In this document: piece by piece, positions 28,985 through 37,430 of the stretch | Position numbering within the stretch: position 1 is the stretch's first letter | How the letters are laid out: each line of letters opens with the position of its first letter | From: Salinivibrio sp. ES.052 | GTDB taxonomy: Bacteria; Pseudomonadota; Gammaproteobacteria; Enterobacterales; Vibrionaceae | DNA length: 64,000 nucleotides | Direction: 5' to 3' | Assembly (NCBI RefSeq): GCF_900141775.1 | Contig: NZ_FSRI01000003.1 | Location: 434,001 to 498,000 of the forward strand | The notes under the pieces: generated by a model | Seen by the model: the letters and a program-made list of their open reading frames with translations, nothing else | What the model was told of the DNA's origin: nothing | Databases searched by the model: none | Translations under genes and position numbers: made by a program

Positions 28985-30172
28985 ATGAGTGATGCACTGG
29001 TACTCGTTATTAATTCAGGTAGCTCGTCGTTAAAATTTGCCCTGATGGATGCGCAAACTGGCGACGCTGTGATTTCCGGCGCTGGAGAATGCTTTGGGCG
29101 CGATGACGCGCGGATGAGCTGGAAAGTCGACGGTGAAAAAACCGAGAAAACCTTAAGTGCAGGAAGCAACCACCACCAAGAGGCCATGGACATCATTGTG
29201 GGCCTTATCGAAAGCAACCAATTAAGTGACAAACTCCAGGCCGTTGGCCATCGTGTGGTACATGGCGGTGAAACCTTCAGCCAAGCTACCCTGATTGACG
29301 ATGCCGTACTGGCGCAAATCGATGCGCTAAAAGCCCTGGCGCCACTGCATAACCCAGCACATGTGGTGGGCATTAAAGCGGCGCGCAAAGCCTTCCCAAG
29401 CTTGCCGCAAGTGGCGGTTTTCGATACGGCATTCCATCAAACCATGCCAGAAAAAGCTTACCATTACGCGATCTCGCGTCAGCTCTACAACGATTACGGT
29501 ATTCGCCGCTACGGCTTCCACGGCACCAGCCATTATTACGTAAGCCGTGAAGCGGCAAAATGGCTTAACCAAGCGCCTGAACAAACCAACGTAATCACCG
29601 TACACCTTGGTAATGGTGCCTCTTTGTGTGCGGTCAAAGACGGTCAAAGTGTCGATACCAGCATGGGCTTTACGCCTTTAGCCGGTTTGATGATGGGCAC
29701 ACGCTGTGGTGATATTGACCCATCTATTCTAGAGTTTTTGTCGAAAAAAGGGCTCAGCATGGATCAAATCCACCATGAGCTGATCGATAAAGCTGGTTTA
29801 CTCGGTGTTTCGGAATTAACGAACGATTGCCGAGGCTTGGTCGAGGCGGCAGAGCAGGGCCACAAAGGCGCACAATTGGCGCTAGAAATGTTCGCTTATC
29901 GCGTTGCAAAATTCATCGCAAGTTACATGGTGCCTTTATCTCGCCTGGATGCGATTGTTTTCACAGGCGGAATTGGCGAGAACTCACTGCCAGTGCGTGA
30001 GATGATCCTCAAAGAGCTGGCCATTTTCGGCTATCAAGCGGATGCCGATGCCAACGCCGCCGCGCGTTTTGGTGCCGCAGGGCAAATCACCACCCAAGCG
30101 TCACCGCTAGCATTGGTGATCCCAACCAACGAAGAGCTGGTGATCGCACAACAAGCCATGGCAATGGCCTAA
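28985..30172 (+). CDS. ackA: Acetate kinase
   Basis: Cytoplasmic kinase that interconverts acetyl phosphate plus ADP and acetate plus ATP, 395 aa, full length. Family motifs are VLVINSGSSSLKFAL at the N-terminus, VGHRVVHGGE, RRYGFHGTSHYYV, HLGNGASLCAVKDG, FTPLAGLMMGTRCGDIDP and the C-terminal VFTGGIGENS. A ribosome binding site AAGG precedes the ATG and a strong terminator follows, so it is monocistronic; pta, often its neighbour in enterobacteria and vibrios, is not in the window. Acetyl phosphate produced here can influence response regulators. Confidence 0.98.
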   Translation: MSDALVLVINSGSSSLKFALMDAQTGDAVISGAGECFGRDDARMSWKVDGEKTEKTLSAGSNHHQEAMDIIVGLIESNQLSDKLQAVGHRVVHGGETFSQATLIDDAVLAQIDALKALAPLHNPAHVVGIKAARKAFPSLPQVAVFDTAFHQTMPEKAYHYAISRQLYNDYGIRRYGFHGTSHYYVSREAAKWLNQAPEQTNVITVHLGNGASLCAVKDGQSVDTSMGFTPLAGLMMGTRCGDIDPSILEFLSKKGLSMDQIHHELIDKAGLLGVSELTNDCRGLVEAAEQGHKGAQLALEMFAYRVAKFIASYMVPLSRLDAIVFTGGIGENSLPVREMILKELAIFGYQADADANAAARFGAAGQITTQASPLALVIPTNEELVIAQQAMAMA

Positions 30173-30196
30173 CTGTCGCACCTCCTCGGATATCAA

Positions 30197-30220
30197 GCGA
30201 GCCTCAAGGCTCGCTTTTTT
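30197..30220 (+). terminator. Rho-independent terminator of ackA
   Basis: GCGAGCC and GGCTCGC pair across a TCAA tetraloop and are followed by six T. Confidence 0.92.
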
Positions 30221-30346
30221 GTGGCCACTCGCCATGGTCTTGCCAGACAAGCAAGCCGAGTCTCGATAGGCTAAGCAGGACGAGCGCAAGAGAAAAGAAA
30301 ACGAGAATAGGTCTGAAATTGCGAAGGCTTGTCATCTTTGCACCAC

Positions 30347-30856
30347 TTAACGCAGCATAGATTTTATGTAGTTACGCTTACCAAATCGACTCATCAAAAT
30401 GGCGGCGCTAACATGGATAGTGACGAGGATCAGGGTTGCGTTGGCAGCAAACTCATGGACTTCTTCTAACCATTCGAGCTCTTCACCTGACTGCGTCATT
30501 GTCCAGCCAGTCAAAATGGTGACGAGGAGCAATCCCCAAAGACTCCAAATCATAAGTGCCGCGGCAGGGTTATGACCTGAGCTTGTATGATCACGCCCTC
30601 GTATAAGGTTGCTGAAGTGAGCTCGAGCGGCAGAAAGCGAGGGAATAAAACGGGTTAGTCGTGCTTCTGAATGCGTGAGCATTCCCCAAATCAGACGTAA
30701 GACAATGGCCCCAAGGATCACGTACCCAAACCAGCGATGAATGTCACTGCCTTCTTCCGTGACGCTCATGTTGGCAAAGAATAATGCAGCAATCAGCCAA
30801 TGGCTCAACCGGACAACTCTGTCCCATTTAAATGGTCGTGGGGTGTTAGCGGTCAT
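30347..30856 (-). CDS. Cytochrome b561-type membrane protein
   Basis: A 169-aa inner-membrane b-type cytochrome with four predicted membrane helices (about 15-33, 40-60, 98-118, 136-156). Histidines suited to haem ligation occur in RLSHWLIAALFF, DIHRWFGYVILG, EVHEFAANATLIL and VTIHVSAAI, the pattern of the Ni/Fe-hydrogenase cytochrome b / b561 family. It would pass electrons between quinol and a partner. It is divergent from the haemolysin-ligase-diiron operon, and a CTTAAG-N5-CTTAAG site lies 47 nt upstream of its start, so it is probably controlled with that operon and could donate electrons to it (inference). Confidence 0.87.
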   Translation of the reverse strand: MTANTPRPFKWDRVVRLSHWLIAALFFANMSVTEEGSDIHRWFGYVILGAIVLRLIWGMLTHSEARLTRFIPSLSAARAHFSNLIRGRDHTSSGHNPAAALMIWSLWGLLLVTILTGWTMTQSGEELEWLEEVHEFAANATLILVTIHVSAAILMSRFGKRNYIKSMLR

Positions 30857-30902
30857 GGTAATTTCCTCTCATGTGGTTATGTCTTCACTCTATGAGAGGA
30901 AA

Positions 30903-30919
30903 CTTAAGAATCACTTAAG
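30903..30919. promoter_or_regulatory. CTTAAG-N5-CTTAAG response-regulator site, cytochrome b side
   Basis: CTTAAG (30903-30908), AATCA, CTTAAG (30914-30919). The 11-bp periodicity of CTTAA half sites is the form bound by PmrA/QseB-type OmpR-family regulators. Position is 47 bp upstream of the cytochrome b start. Confidence 0.7.
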
Positions 30920-30997
30920 AGGGACAAAAAATAAAAAAGTTATATTTTACAATTAGATAAATTTTTTAGGTGCATTTTTTATCGGCAGGAGGAGATT

Positions 30998-31014
30998 CTT
31001 AAGCTTTTCTTAAG
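30998..31014. promoter_or_regulatory. CTTAAG-N5-CTTAAG response-regulator site, operon side
   Basis: CTTAAG (30998-31003), CTTTT, CTTAAG (31009-31014), identical in half site and spacing to the site at 30903. It is 51 bp upstream of the first gene of the operon that itself encodes an OmpR-family regulator. Confidence 0.72.
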
Positions 31015-31064
31015 TATCGCGCCGTAAGCTCAGTGACAATCAGCCAATAAAGGATGTCACCGCT

Positions 31065-31682
31065 ATGGTCAATTCAGCGAGTCGATTTGAAATTGTTACA
31101 CCAGACTCAGCGAATCGCGCTGAAATAGAGGCGTATATTGCTGAACGCTATCAACAAGCCTTCAACGCGACAATTACCACCTTCATGCCTTATTTGTCCT
31201 GCCTGAGAGGACAAGACGATCGCTTATTGTCGGTGTGCGGTTATCGCCCTGCTGCGTATCAGCCGCTTTTTCTCGAACAATACCTTACCGATGATGTTGC
31301 CGACGCACTTAGCGCTCACTATCAGCAAGTGATTACGCGTACCTCAGTGATTGAGTTTGGGCAACTGGCCTCATTCTCTTCGGGAACATCACTACCACAT
31401 TTCCACGCTTTAGCGAATGGGCTGCTATCCCACGGATACATGTGGTGTGTGTTTACCGCGACAGGGCCGCTATATGCACTCATGCGTCGATTTGGCCTTG
31501 CTCCCCATCTTCTGACCAATGCGGATGCGAGTCGCCTACAACCCGCCACTGAACAATGGGGCAACTACTACACGCGGATGCCTCGTGTCTGTGCCGGTAA
31601 CCTTGCTCAAGGTGCTGAGCAGTTGGAGCGGATGGTGTCTAAACACCGCCATACGGAGAATGCCAATGCGCGTCTTATTTGA
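31065..31682 (+). CDS. Thermostable-haemolysin family protein (GNAT-like)
   Basis: A 205-aa cytoplasmic protein of the thermostable haemolysin (delta-VPH-like) family, first gene of the operon. Despite the name there is no signal peptide. The central segment, from VIEFGQLASFSSGT through ALANGLLSHGYMWCVFTAT to PLYALMRRFGL, resembles the core of GNAT/autoinducer-synthase folds, where acyl donors bind; this is my reading and needs a structure comparison. Its 3' end overlaps the next gene by 17 nt, so translation is coupled. Context with an AMP-forming ligase suggests a role in acyl transfer rather than cell lysis. Confidence 0.82.
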   Translation: MVNSASRFEIVTPDSANRAEIEAYIAERYQQAFNATITTFMPYLSCLRGQDDRLLSVCGYRPAAYQPLFLEQYLTDDVADALSAHYQQVITRTSVIEFGQLASFSSGTSLPHFHALANGLLSHGYMWCVFTATGPLYALMRRFGLAPHLLTNADASRLQPATEQWGNYYTRMPRVCAGNLAQGAEQLERMVSKHRHTENANARLI

Positions 31683-33171
31683 ACGTTTGGCTGAATATGC
31701 CTACGCCCAACCTGATCAGGTTGCCATTCAAGGGTCGGATGCATCTGGCGACTGCCTGATATTGACCTATCAAGCGCTTTGGGGGCGGATCAGGGCGTTG
31801 AGTGAAACGCTATTGGCGCTCGATACACAGATGATTGGGCTTGCTGGTGACAACAGTGTTAGTTGGGTACTGATCGATCTTGCCGCCGCGTATGCAGGTA
31901 TTTCAATTGTGCCGATCCCGCCCTTTTTTACGGCTGAACAACAACAGCATGTCTTGGATACGGCAGGGGTAGATTGGGTGATCGGCACGCCACATCCTGA
32001 TGTCGCATTAAGCCACGCATCTGTGACTACATTGGCAGGATTACCATGCCATGCACGAGACGTAGACGCACCGCCAGCTTTGCCTCCGGCCGTAAAAATC
32101 ACGTTTACTTCAGGCTCGACCGGTTCTCCCAAGGGCGTGGTATTGAGCGCAGCTACGCTGGAGAGCGTTAGTGTATCGCTTGCCAATACCGTCTCCACCA
32201 CAGCGGTACCTTCCTGTCATTTAGTCGTCCTTCCCCTGTCCACACTACTGGAGAATATTACGGGTGTTTACGTGCCCCTGTTGCTTGGGGTGACGACAGT
32301 GATCCCATCCAGCTATGACTTGGGGCTGATCGGCTCAAGCCAGTTAAACCTGAATCAATTGATGAGCGGACTGATTCGTTATCGCCCGCAAAGCTTGGTG
32401 CTTACCCCTGCGTTATTGCGAGCCGTCATCTATCTTGGTGAACAGCATCCTGGTGCGGTTGCCGATCTTAAGCACGTTGCTGTCGGAGGCGCAAAGGTGG
32501 CACCGGGCTTATTGCGCGCAGCAAGTCGGCTTGGCTTATCGGTTTTTGAGGGTTATGGCTTATCGGAGTGCGGATCAGTGGTGAGTTTGAATACCTCCGA
32601 GCACCATTGTGTTGGCAGTGTGGGTAAACCGTTACCTCACCATCGTGTCTTTCTCGCACCAGACGGTGAAATCATGGTAGCAGGCGCGACATTCTCAGGT
32701 TATCTGGATCGCGACTTTCACCCTCACCAAGGCGCCGTCGCGACGGGAGATATCGGTGAATTTGATGATGACGGCTTTTTGTATGTAAAAGGTCGCAAAA
32801 AAAATCAACTCATTACGGCTTTTGGCCGCAACATCCACCCAGAGTGGATTGAGGCGGAAGCCATGGCCTATTCGGCGCTTAGCAACATGGTGGTATTGGG
32901 AGAAGGGAAGGACTACCTGACTGCCATTATTGGTAACGACTCTCCTGATCAAGCAAAGCAGCAGCTGATGCAGCTTAACCACCAACTGCCCGACTATGCG
33001 CAACTCCGAGCGGTGATATTTACCGCTCCTTTTCATCAGCAACCCCATTTAACTACGGCAAATGGCCGCCCTAAACGCGATGTCTTTTGCCAACAATTTG
33101 AGCCGCAACTTAACACGTCGGCCCAACCATTACTGACTGACGAAACCCTGCCACTCACGGCACATTCCTAG
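31666..33171 (+). CDS. AMP-forming acyl/aryl ligase of the haemolysin operon
   Basis: A 501-aa ANL-superfamily enzyme. Motifs: P-loop TFTSGSTGSPKGVVLS, adenine motif EGYGLSECGSVVSLN, ATGDIGEFDDDGFLYVKGR hinge region, and a C-terminal NGRPKRD with the catalytic Lys. It would activate a carboxylic acid as acyl-AMP and load it on CoA or a carrier protein. The start at ATG 31666 has GGAG 7 nt upstream and gives the normal N-terminus MRVLFERLAEYAYAQPDQVAI; the longer frame overlaps the upstream gene in another phase. It is distinct from the acyl-CoA synthetase at 25.6 kb. No carrier protein is encoded in the operon. Confidence 0.9.
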   Translation: MRVLFERLAEYAYAQPDQVAIQGSDASGDCLILTYQALWGRIRALSETLLALDTQMIGLAGDNSVSWVLIDLAAAYAGISIVPIPPFFTAEQQQHVLDTAGVDWVIGTPHPDVALSHASVTTLAGLPCHARDVDAPPALPPAVKITFTSGSTGSPKGVVLSAATLESVSVSLANTVSTTAVPSCHLVVLPLSTLLENITGVYVPLLLGVTTVIPSSYDLGLIGSSQLNLNQLMSGLIRYRPQSLVLTPALLRAVIYLGEQHPGAVADLKHVAVGGAKVAPGLLRAASRLGLSVFEGYGLSECGSVVSLNTSEHHCVGSVGKPLPHHRVFLAPDGEIMVAGATFSGYLDRDFHPHQGAVATGDIGEFDDDGFLYVKGRKKNQLITAFGRNIHPEWIEAEAMAYSALSNMVVLGEGKDYLTAIIGNDSPDQAKQQLMQLNHQLPDYAQLRAVIFTAPFHQQPHLTTANGRPKRDVFCQQFEPQLNTSAQPLLTDETLPLTAHS

Positions 33172-33179
33172 GAGGATTT

Positions 33180-33872
33180 ATGGATAATCAAGGTTTTTTC
33201 CATGTACTAGAGAAAGAAACCGCTCAGGCGAGAGCCTCAATGCTGAGTGTGCCTGTGATTGAGGCTTGCGACTATAAGGCGATCACGCTGCAAACCTACA
33301 CGGCCTTTCTTGTTCAGGCTTATCACCATGTGAAGCATACCGTTCCATTACTGATGGCCTGTGGTTCTCGGTTGCCTGAGCACTATGAATGGTTACGCCA
33401 AGCGCTCGGCGCATATATTGAGGAAGAGAAAGGTCACCATGAATGGATCTTGGATGACTTGCGCGCATGTGGTTTTGATGCCGAACTAGCGAGGGCTAAC
33501 TGCGGTGAGGGCCAAGTCGGGTTAGGGATTGAGATGATGGTGGCGTATTTATATTACCAAATTGATCGCAAAAATCCAATGGCTCTATTTGGCATGGTTT
33601 GGGTGCTGGAAGGTACGAGCGTCTCAATCGGCGGCTCGATGGCCGCACTGATCCAGCAAACGCTTTCTCTACCCGATACAGCGATGCGGTATTTAACGTC
33701 ACACAGCACCTTGGACGTAGAGCATATTGGCTATTTTGCTGATTTGATGAACAAGGTAACGGATCCCGCGGACCAACAAGCCATCATTGATAGTGCGAAC
33801 CGTGTTTATGCGCTGTATGAATCAATGCTGCGAGCGCTTCCTATGGCCACGACACAGACCCAAGTGGCGTAG
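33180..33872 (+). CDS. Haem-oxygenase-like diiron protein (iron-containing redox enzyme family)
   Basis: A 230-aa all-helical protein of the TenA/PqqC/haem-oxygenase-like fold. Candidate metal ligands are Glu83-X3-His87 (EEEKGHHEW), Glu144 (WVLEGTS) and His175-X3-Asp179-X2-His182 (SHSTLDVEHIGYF). This E..H, E, HX3DX2H set is the one used by haem-oxygenase-like diiron oxidases such as UndA and SznF, so an O2-dependent oxidation, desaturation or decarboxylation of an acyl substrate is plausible. It lies 8 nt after the ligase and 9 nt before the SDR, with AGGAGG at its start. The substrate is unknown. Confidence 0.82.
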   Translation: MDNQGFFHVLEKETAQARASMLSVPVIEACDYKAITLQTYTAFLVQAYHHVKHTVPLLMACGSRLPEHYEWLRQALGAYIEEEKGHHEWILDDLRACGFDAELARANCGEGQVGLGIEMMVAYLYYQIDRKNPMALFGMVWVLEGTSVSIGGSMAALIQQTLSLPDTAMRYLTSHSTLDVEHIGYFADLMNKVTDPADQQAIIDSANRVYALYESMLRALPMATTQTQVA

Positions 33873-33881
33873 GAGGCGGTA

Positions 33882-34718
33882 ATGAAAAACACAATTATAT
33901 TGCTAACAGGTGCGACAGGAGGCATTGGCCGAGCACTGGCTGATGTACTGGCAAAAAAAGGCGCAATACTTGTGCTCGTCGGCCGCCATCCCACTGCGTT
34001 GCATGATCTCAAAAACCAGCTTATGAATGGCGAGCATCATCAGATCATCGAAGCAGACATTGGTACAGCAGAAGGCAGAGACAAGGTGAATCAGCATGCA
34101 CGATGGCTGGGTCAGCAAGGTACGCCAATAGAAATACTGATCAATAATGCGGGGGTAAATTGTTTCAATTATCTATCCATGCGCGCAGATGACAGTATTG
34201 AACATGAAATTGCCATCAATCTAACTGCCCCCATTTTGCTTTGCAAACATGCACTCACGTGGCTCGCACCGACAGGTCTCATTGCCAACATTGGCTCAAC
34301 CTTTGCTGGTATCGGTTTTCCCGGATATGCCAATTACGGTGCGACTAAATCAGGCCTGTATCGCTTTACCGAAGCGTTAAATCGGGAGTTATATGACAGT
34401 CAGCAGTGTGCCATTTATATCGCGCCTCGAGCCACCAAAACGGCGTTAAATGATGCACGTGCAACGGCGATGAATAAGCAATTGCGAAATCATGTGGACT
34501 CACCTGAGTGGGTAGCGAATCACATTGTTCGCGCCATCGAAAAGCGTTGCTTTGCGGTGTGGCTCGGGTGGCCCGAAAAACTGTTTGTTCGTCTGAACCA
34601 ACTTTTTCCATCGTTAGTGGGTCATGGAATCGCAAAACAAAAAGACATCATTGATTTTCACGCTAATACGCCGCAAGGCTTGCCAGTTGTAGAGGAGTCA
34701 CACCATGACTATTCGTAA
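33882..34718 (+). CDS. Short-chain dehydrogenase/reductase of the haemolysin operon
   Basis: A 278-aa classical SDR. The cofactor motif TGATGGIG spans residues 9-16, NNAG is at 88-91, and the catalytic Ser139, Tyr152 and Lys156 (YANYGATKSG) are present. A basic residue (Arg35 in VLVGRHP) after beta-2 suggests NADP(H). The C-terminal extension (about 220-278, WLGWPEKLFVRLNQLFPSLV) looks membrane-associating, as in SDRs acting on lipids. The start has AGGAGG upstream, and the end overlaps the next gene by 14 nt. It would reduce or oxidise the product of the ligase/diiron steps (inference). Confidence 0.9.
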   Translation: MKNTIILLTGATGGIGRALADVLAKKGAILVLVGRHPTALHDLKNQLMNGEHHQIIEADIGTAEGRDKVNQHARWLGQQGTPIEILINNAGVNCFNYLSMRADDSIEHEIAINLTAPILLCKHALTWLAPTGLIANIGSTFAGIGFPGYANYGATKSGLYRFTEALNRELYDSQQCAIYIAPRATKTALNDARATAMNKQLRNHVDSPEWVANHIVRAIEKRCFAVWLGWPEKLFVRLNQLFPSLVGHGIAKQKDIIDFHANTPQGLPVVEESHHDYS

Positions 34719-35349
34719 ATCATTTTATATTACCGTATGGGCACTCAGTTGTTCTTTGATTAGTGCGACAGTGCTGGCCGACCCTATCTTGGCTAAGATC
34801 CAGACGCGCTGGGCTCAATGTAACTACACTATCGAAAGCAGTGACGACAAAGTGGCGTGTTTCGACCGTTTAATCGATGATACGCAAATTTCACTTCTTG
34901 CCCAACCAGCGCGTCATGATCTGAAAATATGGCTTGCTATCAATAAGAGCTCGTTAGCCGGGGTTGATGGTGGCATGGGAGCATTAGGCTTGGTCAAGGA
35001 TGCAAAAATTCTACTCGAAGATGTGATAACACAGGCGCCGGAAACGCTGGACGGTTCGGCCCTAACGAGCCTCGCGACGTTGTACCACAAAGTGCCGGGC
35101 TGGCCACTCGCATTTGGTGATGACGATAAGGCTGCTGAGCTGTTTAAAAAAGCACTCGCGATCAACCCAGACGGCATCGATTCGAACTATTTTTATGGCG
35201 AATTTCTAGCGGATACCGGAAAAACAAATCTCGCTGTGGCATTCTTGAAGCATGCACAGCAAGCCCCTTCGCGGCCAGACCGCCCTCTCGCTGACCAAGG
35301 ACGCCAACAAGAAATTATCCAAAAACTGAAGGAGCTTAATCAGCAATGA
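34705..35349 (+). CDS. Periplasmic helical-repeat (TPR-like) protein
   Basis: A 214-aa exported protein with a Sec signal peptide (hydrophobic core WALSCSLISATVL, cleavage near LADP). The mature part contains TPR-like helices: KAAELFKKALAINPDGIDSN and YGEFLADTGKTNLAVAFLKH are the clearest repeats, with an earlier DAKILLEDVITQAPETLDG. Two cysteines (QCNYTIES, VACFDRL) could form a disulfide. Its stop codon overlaps the ATG of the response-regulator gene (ATGA), so it belongs to the operon. It might present a signal to the histidine kinase or bind the product; neither is shown. Confidence 0.82.
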   Translation: MTIRKSFYITVWALSCSLISATVLADPILAKIQTRWAQCNYTIESSDDKVACFDRLIDDTQISLLAQPARHDLKIWLAINKSSLAGVDGGMGALGLVKDAKILLEDVITQAPETLDGSALTSLATLYHKVPGWPLAFGDDDKAAELFKKALAINPDGIDSNYFYGEFLADTGKTNLAVAFLKHAQQAPSRPDRPLADQGRQQEIIQKLKELNQQ

Positions 35350-36002
35350 GGCTGTTACTCGTCGAAGATGATTGCATGCTAGGGGAGTCCATGGTGGCGT
35401 CGCTGCAGCGTCACGGCTATACCGTTGATTGGTTGCAGCGAGGAGGTGGTGTGGATGCGTTGTTAAATACCGAAAGTTTTACCGCTATCATTCTAGACTT
35501 AACCTTGCCAGACACTGATGGGCTTCATGTGTTGCGTAAAATTCGCCGCAAACATAGCGATATCCCTGTGATGATTTTGACAGCACGCGATGACATTGAT
35601 GACCGTGTGAAAGGGTTAGATGGTGGAGCCGATGACTACATGATCAAACCTTTTGCGCTCGAAGAGCTATTGGCGCGTCTGCGCGTCATGATTCGGCGTA
35701 TTTCCGGTTATGCCGATACCACGATGTCATGCCATGGCGTGACCTTGTCGATGGCAACGGGTGAAGTGGAGATGAAGGGTGCACCTATTCGGTTAACTCC
35801 TAACGAGTTCAAACTGTTATCCACACTGATGGCATATGCTGGCCGAGTAATGAGCAAAGATCAACTTCAACAAGCGCTTCATGGTATGGATGAGGGAATT
35901 AGTCCGAATGCCATTGAAGTCCATATTCACAATTTACGCAAAAAAACGGGTGGAACCTTGATTCAAAACATTCGTGGGGTTGGGTATATCATTGAGAAAT
36001 AA
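35346..36002 (+). CDS. OmpR-family response regulator of the haemolysin operon
   Basis: A 218-aa two-component regulator. The receiver domain (1-118) has Asp8/Asp9, the phosphorylation site Asp51 (ILDLTLPDTDG) and the conserved Lys in YMIKPFA. The C-terminal winged helix (about 125-218; LTPNEFKLLSTLM, NAIEVHIHNLRKK, IQNIRGVGYII) is of the OmpR/PhoB class and closest in look to QseB/PmrA. Those regulators bind tandem CTTAA-type half sites with 11-bp spacing, which is exactly what occurs twice upstream of this operon. Overlaps the preceding gene by 4 nt. Confidence 0.93.
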   Translation: MRLLLVEDDCMLGESMVASLQRHGYTVDWLQRGGGVDALLNTESFTAIILDLTLPDTDGLHVLRKIRRKHSDIPVMILTARDDIDDRVKGLDGGADDYMIKPFALEELLARLRVMIRRISGYADTTMSCHGVTLSMATGEVEMKGAPIRLTPNEFKLLSTLMAYAGRVMSKDQLQQALHGMDEGISPNAIEVHIHNLRKKTGGTLIQNIRGVGYIIEK

Positions 36003-37410
36003 ACAGCGCCCACATTCAATAAAACGCCATCTTACATTCAGCACTGTGTGTGTGGTGGGGGTATTAATGTTTGTCTCTTGGCTGCTGGTGTATAGCGAAG
36101 CCCGTCATGAAATTAATGAAGTCTATGACGCGCGATTGGGGCAATCGGCAAAAACGTTGGCGCTGTCGGTAATGAGCTGGGGAGATCAGCCGCCAGATAA
36201 CTTTACACAAAGCTATACCCATTGGCTAAACGCGATCACTGCCAACGCAAAAGATGACGATACGACCACACCATTTGGGCACCCCTATGAAGATAATTTG
36301 TTTTTTCAGTACCGTGTTAACGATGCATTAGTTGCCAAAAGTCCGAACGCACCGGCGCAATGGATAGGGACATCGGACAACCCCGGATTTGATATGGTCA
36401 CCGCAGCAGGTGAACAGTGGCGCACCTTCCTATTAGTATTCACACTGCCGGATAAACGGCAAGCGAGTCTGCTGGTGGCGGAAAAAGAGGCGATTCGCCA
36501 AGAGTTGATGACAGAAGTCTCGTTGACCATTGGCTTACCCCAGCTCCTATTGATCCCACTTTTAGCAGTTATTGTTGTGGTGTTGGTTAGCCGTGCATTT
36601 AGGCCGCTAGGCGAATTAAAAGAGACGATCGCTGCGCGCAGTGTTGATAATCTCGATCATATTCATGTATCACAACCCACCGTTGAGCTCTCACCTCTCG
36701 TCAAGCAGATCAATTATTTGTTTTCTCAATTGAATAATGCTTGGGTGCGTGAAAAGCGTTTGGTTAGCACTGCGGCACACGAGTTAAAAACTCCCCTTGC
36801 AGTACTGCGCCTCAATGCAGAAAACGCCTTGTCTGCGACCACAGACGCGGAGCGTGATAATGACTTGACCAATATTCTGACTGGCATTGATCGAACTGAT
36901 CGCGTTATCCAACAATTGCTCATGCTTTCGCGGGTGGAGCAGCAAAAAAATACCGAAGTCACGCAGGTAGATATTGTTCCATTATTGCGAGAGCAAATTG
37001 CTGCGCTCGCACCGATGGCATTGACGCAACGTCAGTCAATAGAGCTTGAAGGGCGAGAGAGCCTGTGGGTCAAAGGTCACCCTGTAATGTTGTCAGTGTT
37101 ATTTACTAACCTGATTGATAATGCCATTCGCTATGCAGGAAAAGGTGCATCTATCAGCGTGATCACCAGCCACTCAGCCAATACCGTCGTGGTGGAAGTG
37201 ATTGATTCTGGCGACGCGATATCGGACGAAATTAAGAGCCGTATTTTTGATAAATTTTTCCGCGGTCATACCGAGAAAGGTGATGGGGCGGGGTTGGGAA
37301 TGTCGATTGTCAAAGACATTGTGGAACAGCATCACGCGAGTATTATGATTCAAAGCCCGTACTTTTCTGACTATGGCAATGGTTTTACGGTGACTTTTCC
37401 AATGGTCTAG
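35974..37410 (+). CDS. Sensor histidine kinase of the haemolysin operon
   Basis: A ~475-aa inner-membrane kinase, partner of the preceding regulator. Two membrane helices (about 24-42 and 185-206) bracket a ~140-residue periplasmic sensor resembling the QseC/PmrB 2CSK_N type, then HAMP, HisKA (STAAHELKTPLAVLRL, phospho-His about 269) and a HATPase with N box NLIDNAIRYAG and G box GDGAGLGMSIVKDI. The start is uncertain: GTG 35974 or TTG 35992, both inside the end of the regulator gene; no ATG is near. It is convergent with the LysR gene 20 nt downstream. Confidence 0.9.
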   Translation: MGLGISLRNKQRPHSIKRHLTFSTVCVVGVLMFVSWLLVYSEARHEINEVYDARLGQSAKTLALSVMSWGDQPPDNFTQSYTHWLNAITANAKDDDTTTPFGHPYEDNLFFQYRVNDALVAKSPNAPAQWIGTSDNPGFDMVTAAGEQWRTFLLVFTLPDKRQASLLVAEKEAIRQELMTEVSLTIGLPQLLLIPLLAVIVVVLVSRAFRPLGELKETIAARSVDNLDHIHVSQPTVELSPLVKQINYLFSQLNNAWVREKRLVSTAAHELKTPLAVLRLNAENALSATTDAERDNDLTNILTGIDRTDRVIQQLLMLSRVEQQKNTEVTQVDIVPLLREQIAALAPMALTQRQSIELEGRESLWVKGHPVMLSVLFTNLIDNAIRYAGKGASISVITSHSANTVVVEVIDSGDAISDEIKSRIFDKFFRGHTEKGDGAGLGMSIVKDIVEQHHASIMIQSPYFSDYGNGFTVTFPMV

Positions 37411-37430
37411 GCATGTGAGCATTCATAACC

